A stretch of DNA of 64,000 bases from Pseudomonas sp. HMWF032 (GCF_003060885.1 NZ_QAIG01000005.1:244054-308053); one strand, 5' to 3'; shown: positions 16,527 through 25,546, numbered from the stretch's first letter. A program made the numbers and translations. The notes: a model not told the origin generated them from the letters alone.

Positions 16527-17795
16527 ATGAGCAAGGCATTCGAGGTTCGACAGGCCGCCGTGATCGGCGCGGGCACCATGGGTCGCGGTATCGTTATGAG
16601 CCTGGCCAACGCCGGCATTCAGGTCCTGTGGCTGGACAACAACCCGCAGATGCTCGAGCAGGCCATGAAGGTGGTGGCCGAGACCAATGCCCATAACCTC
16701 AAGCTGGGACGGATCAGCGCCGAGCAGTCGGCCGCGCGCCTGGCCTGCGTCACTCCGGTGGGCGACTACGCCGCGCTGGCAGATGCCGATCTGGTGATCG
16801 AAGCGGTGTACGAGAACCTTGAACTCAAGCAGCAGATCTTTCGTACGCTCGATGCGACCTTGAAGCCCGGTGCGATCCTCGCCAGCAATACCTCTGCGCT
16901 GGATATCGATGCGATTGCCGCCGTTACGGCGCGCCCGCAGGACGTGCTCGGTCTGCACTTCTTCAGTCCGGCGCACATCATGAAGCTGCTGGAAATCGTG
17001 CGTGGTGCCAAGACTGCGCCGGCGGTACTGGACGCGGCACTGGCCCTGGGCCAACGCATTGGCAAAGTCAGCGTGGTGGCGGGTAACTGCGACGGCTTTA
17101 TCGGCAACCGCATGCTGCACACCTATGTACGCGAGGCGCGCATGCTGCTGCTCGAAGGGGCTTATCCGCATCAGGTCGACGCCGCGTTGCAGGGCTTTGG
17201 TTTCGCCATGGGCCCGTTCCGCATGTATGACGTAGTCGGCATCGACCTGGAGTGGCGCGCCCGCGAGCTGGCCGGCAAGGGCCAGGATGATCCGGCGGTG
17301 CAGGTGGATAATCGCCTGTGCGGCTTCGGCCGTTTCGGCCAGAAGGCGCGTATGGGCTACTACCGCTACGCCGAAGGCAGTCGCCAGGCCGAGCACGACC
17401 CTGAAGTGGATGCGCTGGTGCAGCAGGTGTCCGAACAGCTGGGTTTCACGCGCCGCGACATTGACCCCTCAGAGATTCTCGAGCGCTGCCTGCTGGCACT
17501 GGTTAACGAGGGGGCGAAAATCCTCGAAGAGAATATCGCCGCCAACAGCCACGACATCGATCTGGTCTACCTCAACGGCTACGGCTTCCCCGCCGACAAG
17601 GGTGGGCCGATGAGCTGGGCCGACAGCCAGGGTGTGGCGGCGATTCATGACCGTTTGAAGGCGCTGCAGGCGGCGTTCGGTGAGCACTGGCTGCCGGCAC
17701 GCCTGATTGGAAAGCTGGCCAGCAGCGGCCAGCGCTTTGCCGACGTGCGGGTCGCCGACGTGCGGGTATCCGACGTGCAGGAGGGCCGGGTATGA
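16527..17795 (+). CDS. 3-hydroxyacyl-CoA dehydrogenase (NAD-dependent, stand-alone)
   Basis: Oxidises 3-hydroxyacyl-CoA to 3-ketoacyl-CoA in beta-oxidation; 422 residues. NAD-binding motif GAGTMGRG lies near residues 16-23, followed by DLVIEAVYEN, and the HFFSPAHIMKLLEIV and GNCDGFIGNRM segments typical of the family. Two C-terminal 3HCDH dimerisation repeats are present and no crotonase domain is fused, unlike FadB. The ATG used has AGAGGAG 6 nt upstream; a GTG two codons earlier lies in the Shine-Dalgarno. The C-terminus ends in a tandem ADVRV repeat. Translationally coupled (ATGA) to the next gene. Confidence 0.88.
   Translation: MSKAFEVRQAAVIGAGTMGRGIVMSLANAGIQVLWLDNNPQMLEQAMKVVAETNAHNLKLGRISAEQSAARLACVTPVGDYAALADADLVIEAVYENLELKQQIFRTLDATLKPGAILASNTSALDIDAIAAVTARPQDVLGLHFFSPAHIMKLLEIVRGAKTAPAVLDAALALGQRIGKVSVVAGNCDGFIGNRMLHTYVREARMLLLEGAYPHQVDAALQGFGFAMGPFRMYDVVGIDLEWRARELAGKGQDDPAVQVDNRLCGFGRFGQKARMGYYRYAEGSRQAEHDPEVDALVQQVSEQLGFTRRDIDPSEILERCLLALVNEGAKILEENIAANSHDIDLVYLNGYGFPADKGGPMSWADSQGVAAIHDRLKALQAAFGEHWLPARLIGKLASSGQRFADVRVADVRVSDVQEGRV
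17739..17780 (+). repeat. 15-bp tandem repeat inside the dehydrogenase 3' end
   Basis: GCCGACGTGCGGGTC is followed by GCCGACGTGCGGGTA and then a third, diverged copy beginning TCCGACGTGCAG. It encodes ADVRV-ADVRV-SDVQE in frame at the extreme C-terminus of the 3-hydroxyacyl-CoA dehydrogenase. The unit length is a multiple of three, so copy number can change without shifting the frame. Confidence 0.8.
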
Positions 17796-19582
17796 GTTAC
17801 CAGGCCCCGTTGCGCGATATGCGTTTTGTCCTGCACGAGCTGTTCGATATCAGCGGCCACTGTGAACTGCTCGGCAACGGCCTTGACCGCGAGCTGATCG
17901 ATGGCGTGCTGGAAGAGGGCGCGCGTTACGCCGCCGAGGTGGTGGCGCCGCTGAATCGCAACAGTGATGAACAGGGTTGCCAGCTCAACGATGGCCAGGT
18001 GCGCACGCCGGATGGCTTTGCCGAGGCCTATCAGCAATATGTCGATAACGGCTGGGCGAGTATGACCGGGCCGAGCGAATACGGCGGCCAGGCGCTGCCG
18101 CAGATGCTTGCGTGCAACTTCCACGAGATGTTGATGGGCGCTTCGCTGTCGTTCCGCGTGTATTCCGGGCTGACCGAAGGCGCGGTGCTGGCGCTGTACA
18201 AGCACGGCAGCGAAACCCTTAAAGACACCTATCTGCACAAGCTGGTGAGCGGCCAATGGACCGGCACCATGTGCCTGACCGAGCCGCAGGCCGGCACCGA
18301 CCTGGCCCTGCTGCGCACCAAGGCCGAGCCGCAGGCGAATGGCAGTTTCAAGGTCAGCGGCAGCAAGATCTTTATCAGCGGCGGCGAGCAGAACCTCTCG
18401 GAAAACATCATTCATCTGGTGCTCGCCCGTCTGCCGGATGCGCCAGCCGGGGTGAAGGGCATCAGCCTGCTGCTGGTGCCGAAATTTATCGCCGCGGCCG
18501 ATGGCACGCCGGGCGAGCGCAATGCGCTGTCTTGCGGCGCCATCGAGCACAAGATGGGCATCAAGGGCGCGTCCACCTGCGTGATGAATTTTGATGGCGC
18601 CACCGGCTGGCTGATCGGTGAAGCCAACCAGGGTCTGGCCTGCATGTTCACGATGATGAACGACGCGCGCTTTCAGGTCGGTTTGCAGGGCTTAGGCATC
18701 GGCGAAGCGGCCTTCCAGGGCGCGCTGCGGTATGCCCGCGAGCGCCTGCAGTCGCGCGCGCTGAGCGGGCCGGCGGAGCCGGGCAAGGCGGCCGATCCGA
18801 TCATCGTTCACCCCGATGTGCGGCGCATGCTGCTGACGCAGAAAAGCCTGGTCGAAGGCAGCCGTATGCTCGCCGTCTACTGCGCGCGCCAGCTTGATCT
18901 GGAGCACGCTCATCCGGACGCCGCGGCGCGCAAGGCCGCCGGCAAGCGCGCGGCGCTGCTGATTCCGATCGTCAAAGCCTTCTTCACCGACATGGGCCAG
19001 GAAGTCGCCAGCCATGCCGTGCAAGTGTATGGCGGCCATGGTTTTATCCGCGAGTGGGGCATTGAGCAGCTGATGCGCGACAGCCGTATTACCCAGTTGT
19101 ATGAAGGCACCAACGGCATTCAGGCGCTGGACTATATCCGCCGCAAGGTGCTCGGTGACGGCGGTGCCGAGCTGTCGGCGCTGCAGGCCGAGTTCAGCGA
19201 ACTGTGCGACGCTCAAGTGGGCCGCCTGGCATTGGCCGAGATGGCCAAGAGCGTGCAGGCGCGCCTGGGCGAGTGGCGCGAGCTGAGCAGCGCAGTGATT
19301 GCGGCTAGTCAGCGCGATGTGCAGGAGATCGGCGCGGTGTCGGTGGATTTCCTCCAGTATTCGGCCTATGTGCTGCTGGCCGGCTTCTGGCTGCAGGCGG
19401 CGGCGCGGGCGCAGGATGCCCTGGAGGCGGGCCATGGCGAAGCGGCGTTCTACCAGGCCAAATTGCAGTCGGCCGACTTCTACCTGCGCCGGGTGTTGCC
19501 ACGGGCCAGCGCCCATCGCGAGTCGCTGCTGGGCGGTGCTGACTGCCTGATGGCTATGGATGAGGCGAGTTTCGCCTTTTGA
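17792..19582 (+). CDS. Acyl-CoA dehydrogenase, long form (DmdC/AcdA-like)
   Basis: An FAD-dependent acyl-CoA dehydrogenase of 596 residues, introducing the alpha-beta double bond. The N-terminus MSYQAPLRDMRFVLHEL is characteristic of the subfamily containing 3-methylmercaptopropionyl-CoA dehydrogenase and related enzymes, which carry an extra C-terminal domain. Core segments are TGTMCLTEPQAGTDL, ISGGEQNL and YGGHGFIREWGIEQLMRDSR, followed by the IxxxYEGTNGIQALD signature near residue 440. Its start overlaps the upstream stop by four bases. The chain length and motifs do not discriminate between straight-chain and thio-substituted substrates. Confidence 0.86.
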   Translation: MSYQAPLRDMRFVLHELFDISGHCELLGNGLDRELIDGVLEEGARYAAEVVAPLNRNSDEQGCQLNDGQVRTPDGFAEAYQQYVDNGWASMTGPSEYGGQALPQMLACNFHEMLMGASLSFRVYSGLTEGAVLALYKHGSETLKDTYLHKLVSGQWTGTMCLTEPQAGTDLALLRTKAEPQANGSFKVSGSKIFISGGEQNLSENIIHLVLARLPDAPAGVKGISLLLVPKFIAAADGTPGERNALSCGAIEHKMGIKGASTCVMNFDGATGWLIGEANQGLACMFTMMNDARFQVGLQGLGIGEAAFQGALRYARERLQSRALSGPAEPGKAADPIIVHPDVRRMLLTQKSLVEGSRMLAVYCARQLDLEHAHPDAAARKAAGKRAALLIPIVKAFFTDMGQEVASHAVQVYGGHGFIREWGIEQLMRDSRITQLYEGTNGIQALDYIRRKVLGDGGAELSALQAEFSELCDAQVGRLALAEMAKSVQARLGEWRELSSAVIAASQRDVQEIGAVSVDFLQYSAYVLLAGFWLQAAARAQDALEAGHGEAAFYQAKLQSADFYLRRVLPRASAHRESLLGGADCLMAMDEASFAF

Positions 19583-19587
19583 CCGAA

Positions 19588-19625
19588 GCGCGTAGCGTGG
19601 GTGCAATTCACGCTGCTGTACGAGC
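19588..19625. repeat. Short palindromic intergenic element
   Basis: Between the acyl-CoA dehydrogenase stop and the alcohol dehydrogenase leader, GCGTG and CACGC flank a 9-nt spacer within a CGTAG...CTGTACG context. It resembles a short copy of the CGTAGGGTGG-type elements seen at 20827 and elsewhere, but is degenerate. Confidence 0.35.
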
Positions 19626-19653
19626 CATTTATTACAACAAGAGGATCACCCCC

Positions 19654-20817
19654 ATGCAGCCCTTTAGCTTTGCCACCACGGCGCAGATTCTGTGCGAGAT
19701 CGGTGCGTCCCGGCGTCTGGCCGAGCTGTGCCGCGAGCGCGGTGCGCAGCGGGTGCTGATCGTCACCGATCCGGGCATCAGCAAGCTCGGCCTGCTGGCG
19801 GATGTGCTGCCAGGCTTTGCCCGCGCCGAGCTGACGGTCGAGGTGTTCGATCAGGTGGTCGCCGACCCGCCCGAGGCGATTTTGCGGGCAGCGGTTGCGC
19901 AGGCTCGTGCGCTTAACGCGCAGCTGATTGTCGGCTTTGGCGGCGGCAGTTCGATGGATGTGGCCAAGCTGGTGGCGCTGCTGGCCCATCCCGACTGTGG
20001 CCAGGAGCTGGCGCAGATTTACGGCGTTGGCAATGCCCGAGGCCAGCGCTTGCCGCTGATTCTGGTGCCGACCACCGCCGGCACCGGTTCGGAAGTCACG
20101 CAGATTTCCATCATCACCACCGGTGAAACCACCAAGATGGGCGTGGTTTCGCCGCTGCTGCTGCCGGACTTGGCGCTGCTCGATGCCGAGCTGACCCTCG
20201 GCCTGCCGCCGGCGGTCACCGCCGCCACCGGTATCGATGCCATGGTGCACGCCATTGAGGCCTACACCAGTGCGCTGAAAAAGAACCCGCTGTCCGACCT
20301 GCTGGCCCGCGAAGCGCTGCGCCTGCTGGCGGCCAACCTGGATGAAGTGGTGCACAACGGCGGCAACCGCGAGGCGCGTCAGGCCATGCTGCTGGGCTCT
20401 TGCCTGGCCGGTCAGGCGTTCGCCAACGCGCCCTGTGCAGCGGTGCATGCACTGGCCTATCCGCTGGGCGGGCATTTCCATATTCCCCATGGCCTGAGTA
20501 ACGCCCTGGTGCTGCCGCATGTGCTGGCCTTCAATGCCAGCGTGGCCGCGCCGCTGTATGCCGAGCTGGCACCGCTGGTGCTGGGGGATCAGCTACGCGC
20601 GGGCAGCGCGACTCAGCAGACTGAGCAGTTGATCGGCGCACTGGCCGATTTCAGCCTGCGCAGCGGCCTGCCGACGCGCCTGCGTGATGCCGGCGTACCG
20701 CAGGACATGCTGCCGACGCTGGCGCGTGACGCCATGCTGCAACAGCGCTTGCTGGTGAATAACCCGCGCGAAGTGAACGAAGCCCACGCGCTGGCCATCT
20801 ACCAAGTGGCGTATTGA
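19654..20817 (+). CDS. Iron-containing alcohol dehydrogenase
   Basis: A group III (Fe-dependent) NAD(P)H alcohol dehydrogenase of 387 residues. Visible family features are FGGGSSMDVAKLVA for nucleotide binding, PTTAGTGSEVT, GIDAMVHAIEAYTS and HALAYPLGGHFHIPHGLSNA, which supplies the metal-binding histidines. The ATG starting MQPFSFATTAQILC has AAGAGGA upstream; the 25 codons before it overlap the preceding gene and have no family similarity. It lies third in the apparent catabolic operon and could oxidise an alcohol or hydroxyacid intermediate feeding the acyl-CoA enzymes. Confidence 0.88.
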   Translation: MQPFSFATTAQILCEIGASRRLAELCRERGAQRVLIVTDPGISKLGLLADVLPGFARAELTVEVFDQVVADPPEAILRAAVAQARALNAQLIVGFGGGSSMDVAKLVALLAHPDCGQELAQIYGVGNARGQRLPLILVPTTAGTGSEVTQISIITTGETTKMGVVSPLLLPDLALLDAELTLGLPPAVTAATGIDAMVHAIEAYTSALKKNPLSDLLAREALRLLAANLDEVVHNGGNREARQAMLLGSCLAGQAFANAPCAAVHALAYPLGGHFHIPHGLSNALVLPHVLAFNASVAAPLYAELAPLVLGDQLRAGSATQQTEQLIGALADFSLRSGLPTRLRDAGVPQDMLPTLARDAMLQQRLLVNNPREVNEAHALAIYQVAY

Positions 20818-20826
20818 TTCATAGCG

Positions 20827-20905
20827 CGTAGGGTGGACATGGCGCAGCCTTGTCCACCTCCCGCTGGATAAATGGCGTACAAGCCTTCGGCATGCACGCC
20901 CTACG
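20827..20905. repeat. Palindromic intergenic element (CGTAGGG family)
   Basis: Outer arms CGTAGGG (20827-20833) and CCCTACG (20899-20905) bracket an internal GGTGGACA...TGTCCACC inverted repeat. The same arms and GTAGG-type ends recur at 27777 and 32758. It probably folds into RNA hairpins between the alcohol dehydrogenase and thioesterase genes. Confidence 0.6.
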
Positions 20906-20928
20906 GTCTTCTTGCCCAAGGATTCCCC

Positions 20929-21375
20929 ATGAACCAACCCCAACACCTGCGCAGCGATTACCGACACTTCCAGCCTATTACCACGCGCTGGCATGACAAC
21001 GACGTCTACGGCCACGTCAACAACGTCACCTACTACAGCTTCTTCGACAGCGCGGTGAACACCTACCTGATCGAAGTCGGCGGCCTGGATATCCATCACG
21101 GCAACGTGGTGGGCTTTGTGGTCAGTTCCAGCTGCGATTACTTTGCCTCCATCGCCTTCCCCGAGCGCATCGAAATCGGCCTGCGCGTCGGCAAACTGGG
21201 CAATAGTTCGGTGCAGTACGAGTTGGCCGTGTTCAAGGCCGATGAAGATGAAGCCTGTGCGGCCGGACGTTTTGTCCACGTCTTCGTCGACCGCAGCAGC
21301 AACCGCCCGGTGAGCATCCCCGAGAACCTGCGCGCAGCGCTGACGGTGCTGCTGATGGACTCGGCAGGCAGTTAA
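20929..21375 (+). CDS. Acyl-CoA thioesterase, 4-hydroxybenzoyl-CoA thioesterase (hot-dog) family
   Basis: A hot-dog-fold thioesterase of 148 residues that hydrolyses acyl-CoA thioesters. The family signature is TRWHDNDVYGHVNNVTYYSFFD, with the catalytic Asp in HDNDVYGHVNN. The ATG starting MNQPQHLRSDY follows an AAGGA ribosome-binding site; the open frame upstream of it falls in the repeat element. It is the last gene of the beta-oxidation-like run, separated from the alcohol dehydrogenase by the palindromic element, and is convergent with the oxidoreductase gene, whose stop overlaps it by 4 nt. Confidence 0.85.
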   Translation: MNQPQHLRSDYRHFQPITTRWHDNDVYGHVNNVTYYSFFDSAVNTYLIEVGGLDIHHGNVVGFVVSSSCDYFASIAFPERIEIGLRVGKLGNSSVQYELAVFKADEDEACAAGRFVHVFVDRSSNRPVSIPENLRAALTVLLMDSAGS

Positions 21376-23693
21376 AGAATGCGCATGGGCGCCTGATGCG
21401 CGTGCAGGCGAATCGCCACGTACTTCGAGGTTGGGGTAAAGCTGCCCGCGCCAAAACTCTGCAGCGGCACCAACGGGTTGGCTTCCGGGTAGTAGGCAGC
21501 GGCCTGGCCAGCGGGAATGTCGAAGGCCAGCAGGGTAAAGCCCATGACCTTGCGCTCGATGCCGTCATCCCAGATCGACTGGATATCGACCTGCTGCCCC
21601 GGCTGAAAGCCCAGGCGCAGGATGTCGGCCTCGTTGACGAACAGCACCTGACGCTGACCCTTGACCCCACGGTAACGGTCATCCAGACCATAGATGGTGG
21701 TGTTGTACTGATCGTGGGAGCGCAGCGTCTGCAGAATCAGGTCCGGCGTTTGCCCGCTGCTGCGCACGTGCGGTGGCAGCAGATCGGCAGGCAGCGGGTT
21801 GGCCTTGAAGTTGGCTTTGTGGCTGGCGGTCAGCCAGCGCCGTTCGGCAGCGGCGTTGCCCAGGTAGAAACCGCCGGGGTGTTGCAGGCGCTGGTTGAAG
21901 TCGCTGAAGCCGGGAATGGTCTCGGCAATCAGCTCGCGGATGCGCCGGTAATCGGCAATCAGTGCGTCCCAGTCCACCGGATGATTGCCCAGCGTGGCCT
22001 TGGCGATACCGGCAATGATCGCCGGCTCCGAACGCATCTGCGCCGACAGCGGTTCGAGTTGGCCATAGGAGGCGTGGATCATGCTGAACGAGTCTTCCAC
22101 GGTCACCGCCTGCGGGCCGCCGGCTTGCTGGTCGATATCGGTACGCCCGAGGCACGGCAAAATCAGCGCATCGGTACCGGTGGTCAGGTGGCTGCGGTTG
22201 AGCTTGGTGCTGATCTGCACGGTCAGCGCGCAGCGGCTCAGCGCGGCATGGCTGCGCGGACTGTCCGGGGTGGCTTGGGCAAAGTTGCCGCCCAAACCGA
22301 TAAACACCTTGGCCTTTCCGTCGAGCATGGCGTTGATCGCCTCGACGGTGTTGTGGCCCTGCGCACGCGGCACCTGGAAGTTAAAGCGTTGCTCCAGCGC
22401 ATCGAGAAAGGCCGCTGGCGGGCGCTCATTGATGCCCATGGTGCGGTCGCCCTGCACGTTACTGTGGCCGCGCACCGGGCACAGGCCAGCACCGGGGCGG
22501 CCGAGGTTGCCGCGCAGCAGTTGCAGGTTGACGATTTCCTGAATGGTCGCCACCGAGTTGTGGTGCTGGGTGATGCCCATGGCCCAGCAGATGATCACCC
22601 GCTCGGCACGGCGGTAGAGCAGGGCGGCATGCTGCAGTTCGTCCAGGCTCAGGCCGGATTGCTCGACCAGCGAATCCCAACTGCTGGCATCCAGCAGCGC
22701 TAAATAGTCGTCCACGCCGTGGGTGTGTTCCGCGATAAAGGCCAGGTCGAACACCGCTGGTTCGCCCTTGGCCAGCGCTTCGCGGTGCCATTGCAAGAGG
22801 AACTTGGCCATGCCGTGCAGGGCGGCTAAATCGCCGCCCAGAGCCGGGCGGAAGAACGCGGTGTTGAGCGGTTCGGAGCCGTTGCTAAGCATCTCCAGCG
22901 CATGTTGCGGATGCTGAAAACGCTCCAGGCCACGCTCCTTCAGCGGGTTGAAGCACACCACCTGTGCGCCGCGCTTCACCGCCTCGCGTAGCGGTTCAAG
23001 CATGCGCGGGTGGTTGGTGCCGGGGTTCTGCCCGAGCACGAAGATCGCATCGCTGTGCTCGAAGTCGGCGAAGGTCACACTGCCCTTGCCGACGCCCACG
23101 CTCTGCCCGAGGGCCACGCCGCTGGCTTCGTGGCACATGTTCGAGCAGTCGGGAAAGTTGTTGCTGCCAAAGGCGCGGACGAACAGTTGATACAGGTAGG
23201 CCGCTTCGTTGCTGGCGCGGCCGGAGGTGTAGAACTCGGCCTGATTGGGGCTTTGCAGCGCATTCAGGTGCTCGGCGATCAGGGCGAAGGCGGCGTCCCA
23301 GCTGATCGGTTGGTAATGATCGCTGGCGGCGTCATAGCGCATCGGCTCGGTCAGGCGGCCCTGGTATTCAAGCCAGTAATCGCTTTGTTCACGCAGTTGG
23401 CTGACGCTGTAGCGGGCGAAGAAAGCCGCGTCCACACGGCGTTTGGTCGCTTCCCAGTTGACCGCTTTGGCACCGTTCTCGCAGAACTTGATGTGGCCGT
23501 CTTCCGGCGAATCACCCCAGGCGCAGCCGGGGCAGTCGAAGCCGCCGTGTTGGTTGGTTTTGAGCAGGGCACGCAGGTTTTTGAAGGGCTGCTTACTGTC
23601 CAGCCAGAAGTGCGTCACGCTGCGCAGCGCGCCCCAACCGGCGGCGGCGCCGGTGTAGGGTTTATAGCGTGGCTTGATCGGTTGCAGGCTCAT
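21372..23693 (-). CDS. FdhF/YdeP-family molybdopterin oxidoreductase
   Basis: A molybdopterin-dependent oxidoreductase of 773 residues, related to formate dehydrogenase H and E. coli YdeP. The N-terminal YKPYTGAAAGWGALRSV and FDCPGCAWGDS are typical of YdeP; only two of the usual four cysteines of an N-terminal iron-sulfur cluster are visible. The catalytic region reads NNFPDCSNMCHEASG, so the Mo ligand position is Cys rather than selenocysteine. No signal peptide is seen, so the enzyme is predicted cytoplasmic. Its start overlaps the fdhD stop by four bases. Substrate unproven; YdeP is linked to acid tolerance in E. coli. Confidence 0.85.
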   Translation of the reverse strand: MSLQPIKPRYKPYTGAAAGWGALRSVTHFWLDSKQPFKNLRALLKTNQHGGFDCPGCAWGDSPEDGHIKFCENGAKAVNWEATKRRVDAAFFARYSVSQLREQSDYWLEYQGRLTEPMRYDAASDHYQPISWDAAFALIAEHLNALQSPNQAEFYTSGRASNEAAYLYQLFVRAFGSNNFPDCSNMCHEASGVALGQSVGVGKGSVTFADFEHSDAIFVLGQNPGTNHPRMLEPLREAVKRGAQVVCFNPLKERGLERFQHPQHALEMLSNGSEPLNTAFFRPALGGDLAALHGMAKFLLQWHREALAKGEPAVFDLAFIAEHTHGVDDYLALLDASSWDSLVEQSGLSLDELQHAALLYRRAERVIICWAMGITQHHNSVATIQEIVNLQLLRGNLGRPGAGLCPVRGHSNVQGDRTMGINERPPAAFLDALEQRFNFQVPRAQGHNTVEAINAMLDGKAKVFIGLGGNFAQATPDSPRSHAALSRCALTVQISTKLNRSHLTTGTDALILPCLGRTDIDQQAGGPQAVTVEDSFSMIHASYGQLEPLSAQMRSEPAIIAGIAKATLGNHPVDWDALIADYRRIRELIAETIPGFSDFNQRLQHPGGFYLGNAAAERRWLTASHKANFKANPLPADLLPPHVRSSGQTPDLILQTLRSHDQYNTTIYGLDDRYRGVKGQRQVLFVNEADILRLGFQPGQQVDIQSIWDDGIERKVMGFTLLAFDIPAGQAAAYYPEANPLVPLQSFGAGSFTPTSKYVAIRLHAHQAPMRIL

Positions 23694-24532
23694 GGCTGGG
23701 CGACTCCGGATGCGGCCGGGCTGTAGACCCGTGGCGCGCTGTGCTGGGGCAGGTGAATCAGGTTGAGGTTGTGCTGGCGCGCCCACTGCACGCTGAGGGT
23801 GGTCGGCGCAGACAGGCTGACCAGGGTGCCGATGCCGGCGCGCAGGGCCTTGTGAATCAGCTCCAGGCTGCAACGGCTGGTGACCACGGCAAAGCCCTGG
23901 CGCGGGTTTTCCCCTGCGCGGTGCAGGGCACCGAGCAGCTTGTCGAGGGCGTTATGCCGGCCGATGTCTTCGCGGCACAGGCGGATCTGCCCCTGATCAT
24001 CAACAAACAGCGCGGCATGCACGGCGCCGCTGTGGCGGGCCATGGTTTGTACGGTTTGAATGCGCGTGCGCAAACCTTGTAAATGAGCGGCTGCCGGCAG
24101 GGGACTGGGCGTGAGGCTGGGCAATTGCGGCAGGGCTTGTTCCAGCGCCTCCACCCCGCACAGGCCGCAGCCGCTGTTGCCGGCCAGGGTGCGGCGCTGC
24201 TGCTTGAGCGCCCAGAAGGCCCGGTTGCTGACCTGCACCTCGGCGCTGATGGCGCTGTCGTGCTGCTGGAGGCGAATATCGTAGACCTCATCGAAGCTGT
24301 CGATCAGGCCGGCACTCAGGCTGAAACCGTAGATAAAGTCTTCAAGGTCGCTGGGCGATACCATCATCACGCTGTGGCTGATGCCGTTGTAGCTGATCGC
24401 CAGCGCCGTTTCGCTGGCCAGCGCAGCGGCGCCGTCCTGCGGTGCGTCCGTTAGTTCGACATAGCAGTAGGTGGGCGCTGGCAGCAGTATCGGCGCGGAT
24501 TCTTTAGCGATGGTCGGGGCGTGACGTAGCAT
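23690..24532 (-). CDS. fdhD: Formate dehydrogenase accessory sulfurtransferase FdhD
   Basis: A sulfurtransferase of 280 residues that inserts the sulfido ligand into the molybdenum cofactor of formate-dehydrogenase-type enzymes. The conserved Cys-x2-Cys loop is present as GNSGCGLCG, and CREDIGRHNALDKLLGA and VTSRCSLELIHKALRAGIGT are strongly FdhD-like. It is the first gene of a two-gene operon with the YdeP-type oxidoreductase, its most likely client. I recall the same pair at PA5180-PA5181. Confidence 0.9.
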   Translation of the reverse strand: MLRHAPTIAKESAPILLPAPTYCYVELTDAPQDGAAALASETALAISYNGISHSVMMVSPSDLEDFIYGFSLSAGLIDSFDEVYDIRLQQHDSAISAEVQVSNRAFWALKQQRRTLAGNSGCGLCGVEALEQALPQLPSLTPSPLPAAAHLQGLRTRIQTVQTMARHSGAVHAALFVDDQGQIRLCREDIGRHNALDKLLGALHRAGENPRQGFAVVTSRCSLELIHKALRAGIGTLVSLSAPTTLSVQWARQHNLNLIHLPQHSAPRVYSPAASGVAQP

Positions 24533-24652
24533 GAGCAGGCTTCCCGGCAGCGAGGCAATAGCGCCAGCCTAGGCCGCTCTAGCGGGGGCGTCTAATCGCT
24601 GTTGCTGATCTTGTGATCGACAGTATCTATCAAGGCTTCAAGCCTGAGCCTT

Positions 24653-25546
24653 TCAGCCTGTCGCGCCCGGTAAAAGTTTCTGCGCTTCGGCAAAGCAGGC
24701 TTCGGCCAGGGCCGAGCGCGGTGCGCTGCGGCGCAAGATCAGGCCCAGCGGGGCGAGGGTATGGGCATCCTCAATCGGCGTGAGCGCCAAGTGCTCGGTG
24801 AACTCGGCCAGGCCGCCGTTGAGCGGCATGATCGCGCAACACAGCCCGGCGCTGACCGCTTGCAGCAGTTGATGCACGGCATCGGTTTCCAGCCGTGGGC
24901 TGGGCGTCAGGCCACGGGAGCGAAAACTGTGGTCGATGGACTGGCGAAAATGCATGCCGGCCGAAAGCAGGCCGAGCGGCAGGTCAATCAGGCTTTCCCA
25001 GCGCAGCGCCGGGTCGGTGAACTGAAAATGTCGACGGTCATGCAGCAAGCCCATGCGCGTTTCCGCCAACTCAAGGCTGTCGAAATGTTCAGGGTTGAGG
25101 CGATCGAGATACGACAGGCCAAGGTCGAGCTGATTGCGCCCGAGGCGTTCGAGAATTTCCTCGCTGCTCAGGGCAAACAACTGAAAGCGCAGCCCGGCAT
25201 GCTGCTCAGCGAAAAACTGCACCAGGCGCATGGGATCGAAACCGGCCAGTGGCACCACGCCCAAACGCAAGGTGCCGACCAGCTGGCCACGGCAGGCGGC
25301 CGCTTCCGCATACAAGCCATCGTGTGCGGCCATCAGGCTGCGCGCCCAGGCCAGAATGCGCTCACCCTCGGCGCTGAAGCCCTCGAAACGTTGACCACGG
25401 CGCACCAGCTCCAGCCCCAGTTCGTCTTCCAACTGACGCAAGCGCATCGACAGGGTTGGCTGGGTGATATGGCAACGCGCGGCGGCCTGGCCGAAGTGGC
25501 GGGTTTCATCCAGGGCGATGAGGAATTTCAGCTGTTTGATATCCAT
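24653..25546 (-). CDS. LysR-family transcriptional regulator
   Basis: A regulator of 297 residues: N-terminal winged helix (MDIKQLKFLIALDETRHFGQ, then AAARCHITQPTLSMRLRQLE) and a C-terminal effector domain (GTLRLGVVPLAGFDPMRLV). The HTH begins IKQLKFLIALDET, like regulators of oxidative or cyanate responses, but no ligand can be named. It lies 120 nt upstream of fdhD on the same strand, so it may regulate fdhD and the oxidoreductase from the same side rather than divergently. Confidence 0.87.
   Translation of the reverse strand: MDIKQLKFLIALDETRHFGQAAARCHITQPTLSMRLRQLEDELGLELVRRGQRFEGFSAEGERILAWARSLMAAHDGLYAEAAACRGQLVGTLRLGVVPLAGFDPMRLVQFFAEQHAGLRFQLFALSSEEILERLGRNQLDLGLSYLDRLNPEHFDSLELAETRMGLLHDRRHFQFTDPALRWESLIDLPLGLLSAGMHFRQSIDHSFRSRGLTPSPRLETDAVHQLLQAVSAGLCCAIMPLNGGLAEFTEHLALTPIEDAHTLAPLGLILRRSAPRSALAEACFAEAQKLLPGATG

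Noticed and set aside
17739..17780. CRISPR-like repeat
   Set aside because: Only three 15-bp copies without spacers, in frame within a coding region.
21396..22703. Long plus-strand frame of about 435 codons opposite the molybdopterin oxidoreductase
   Set aside because: Shadow of a well-supported gene; composition rich in Ala, Val, Gln and Arg with no recognisable domain.
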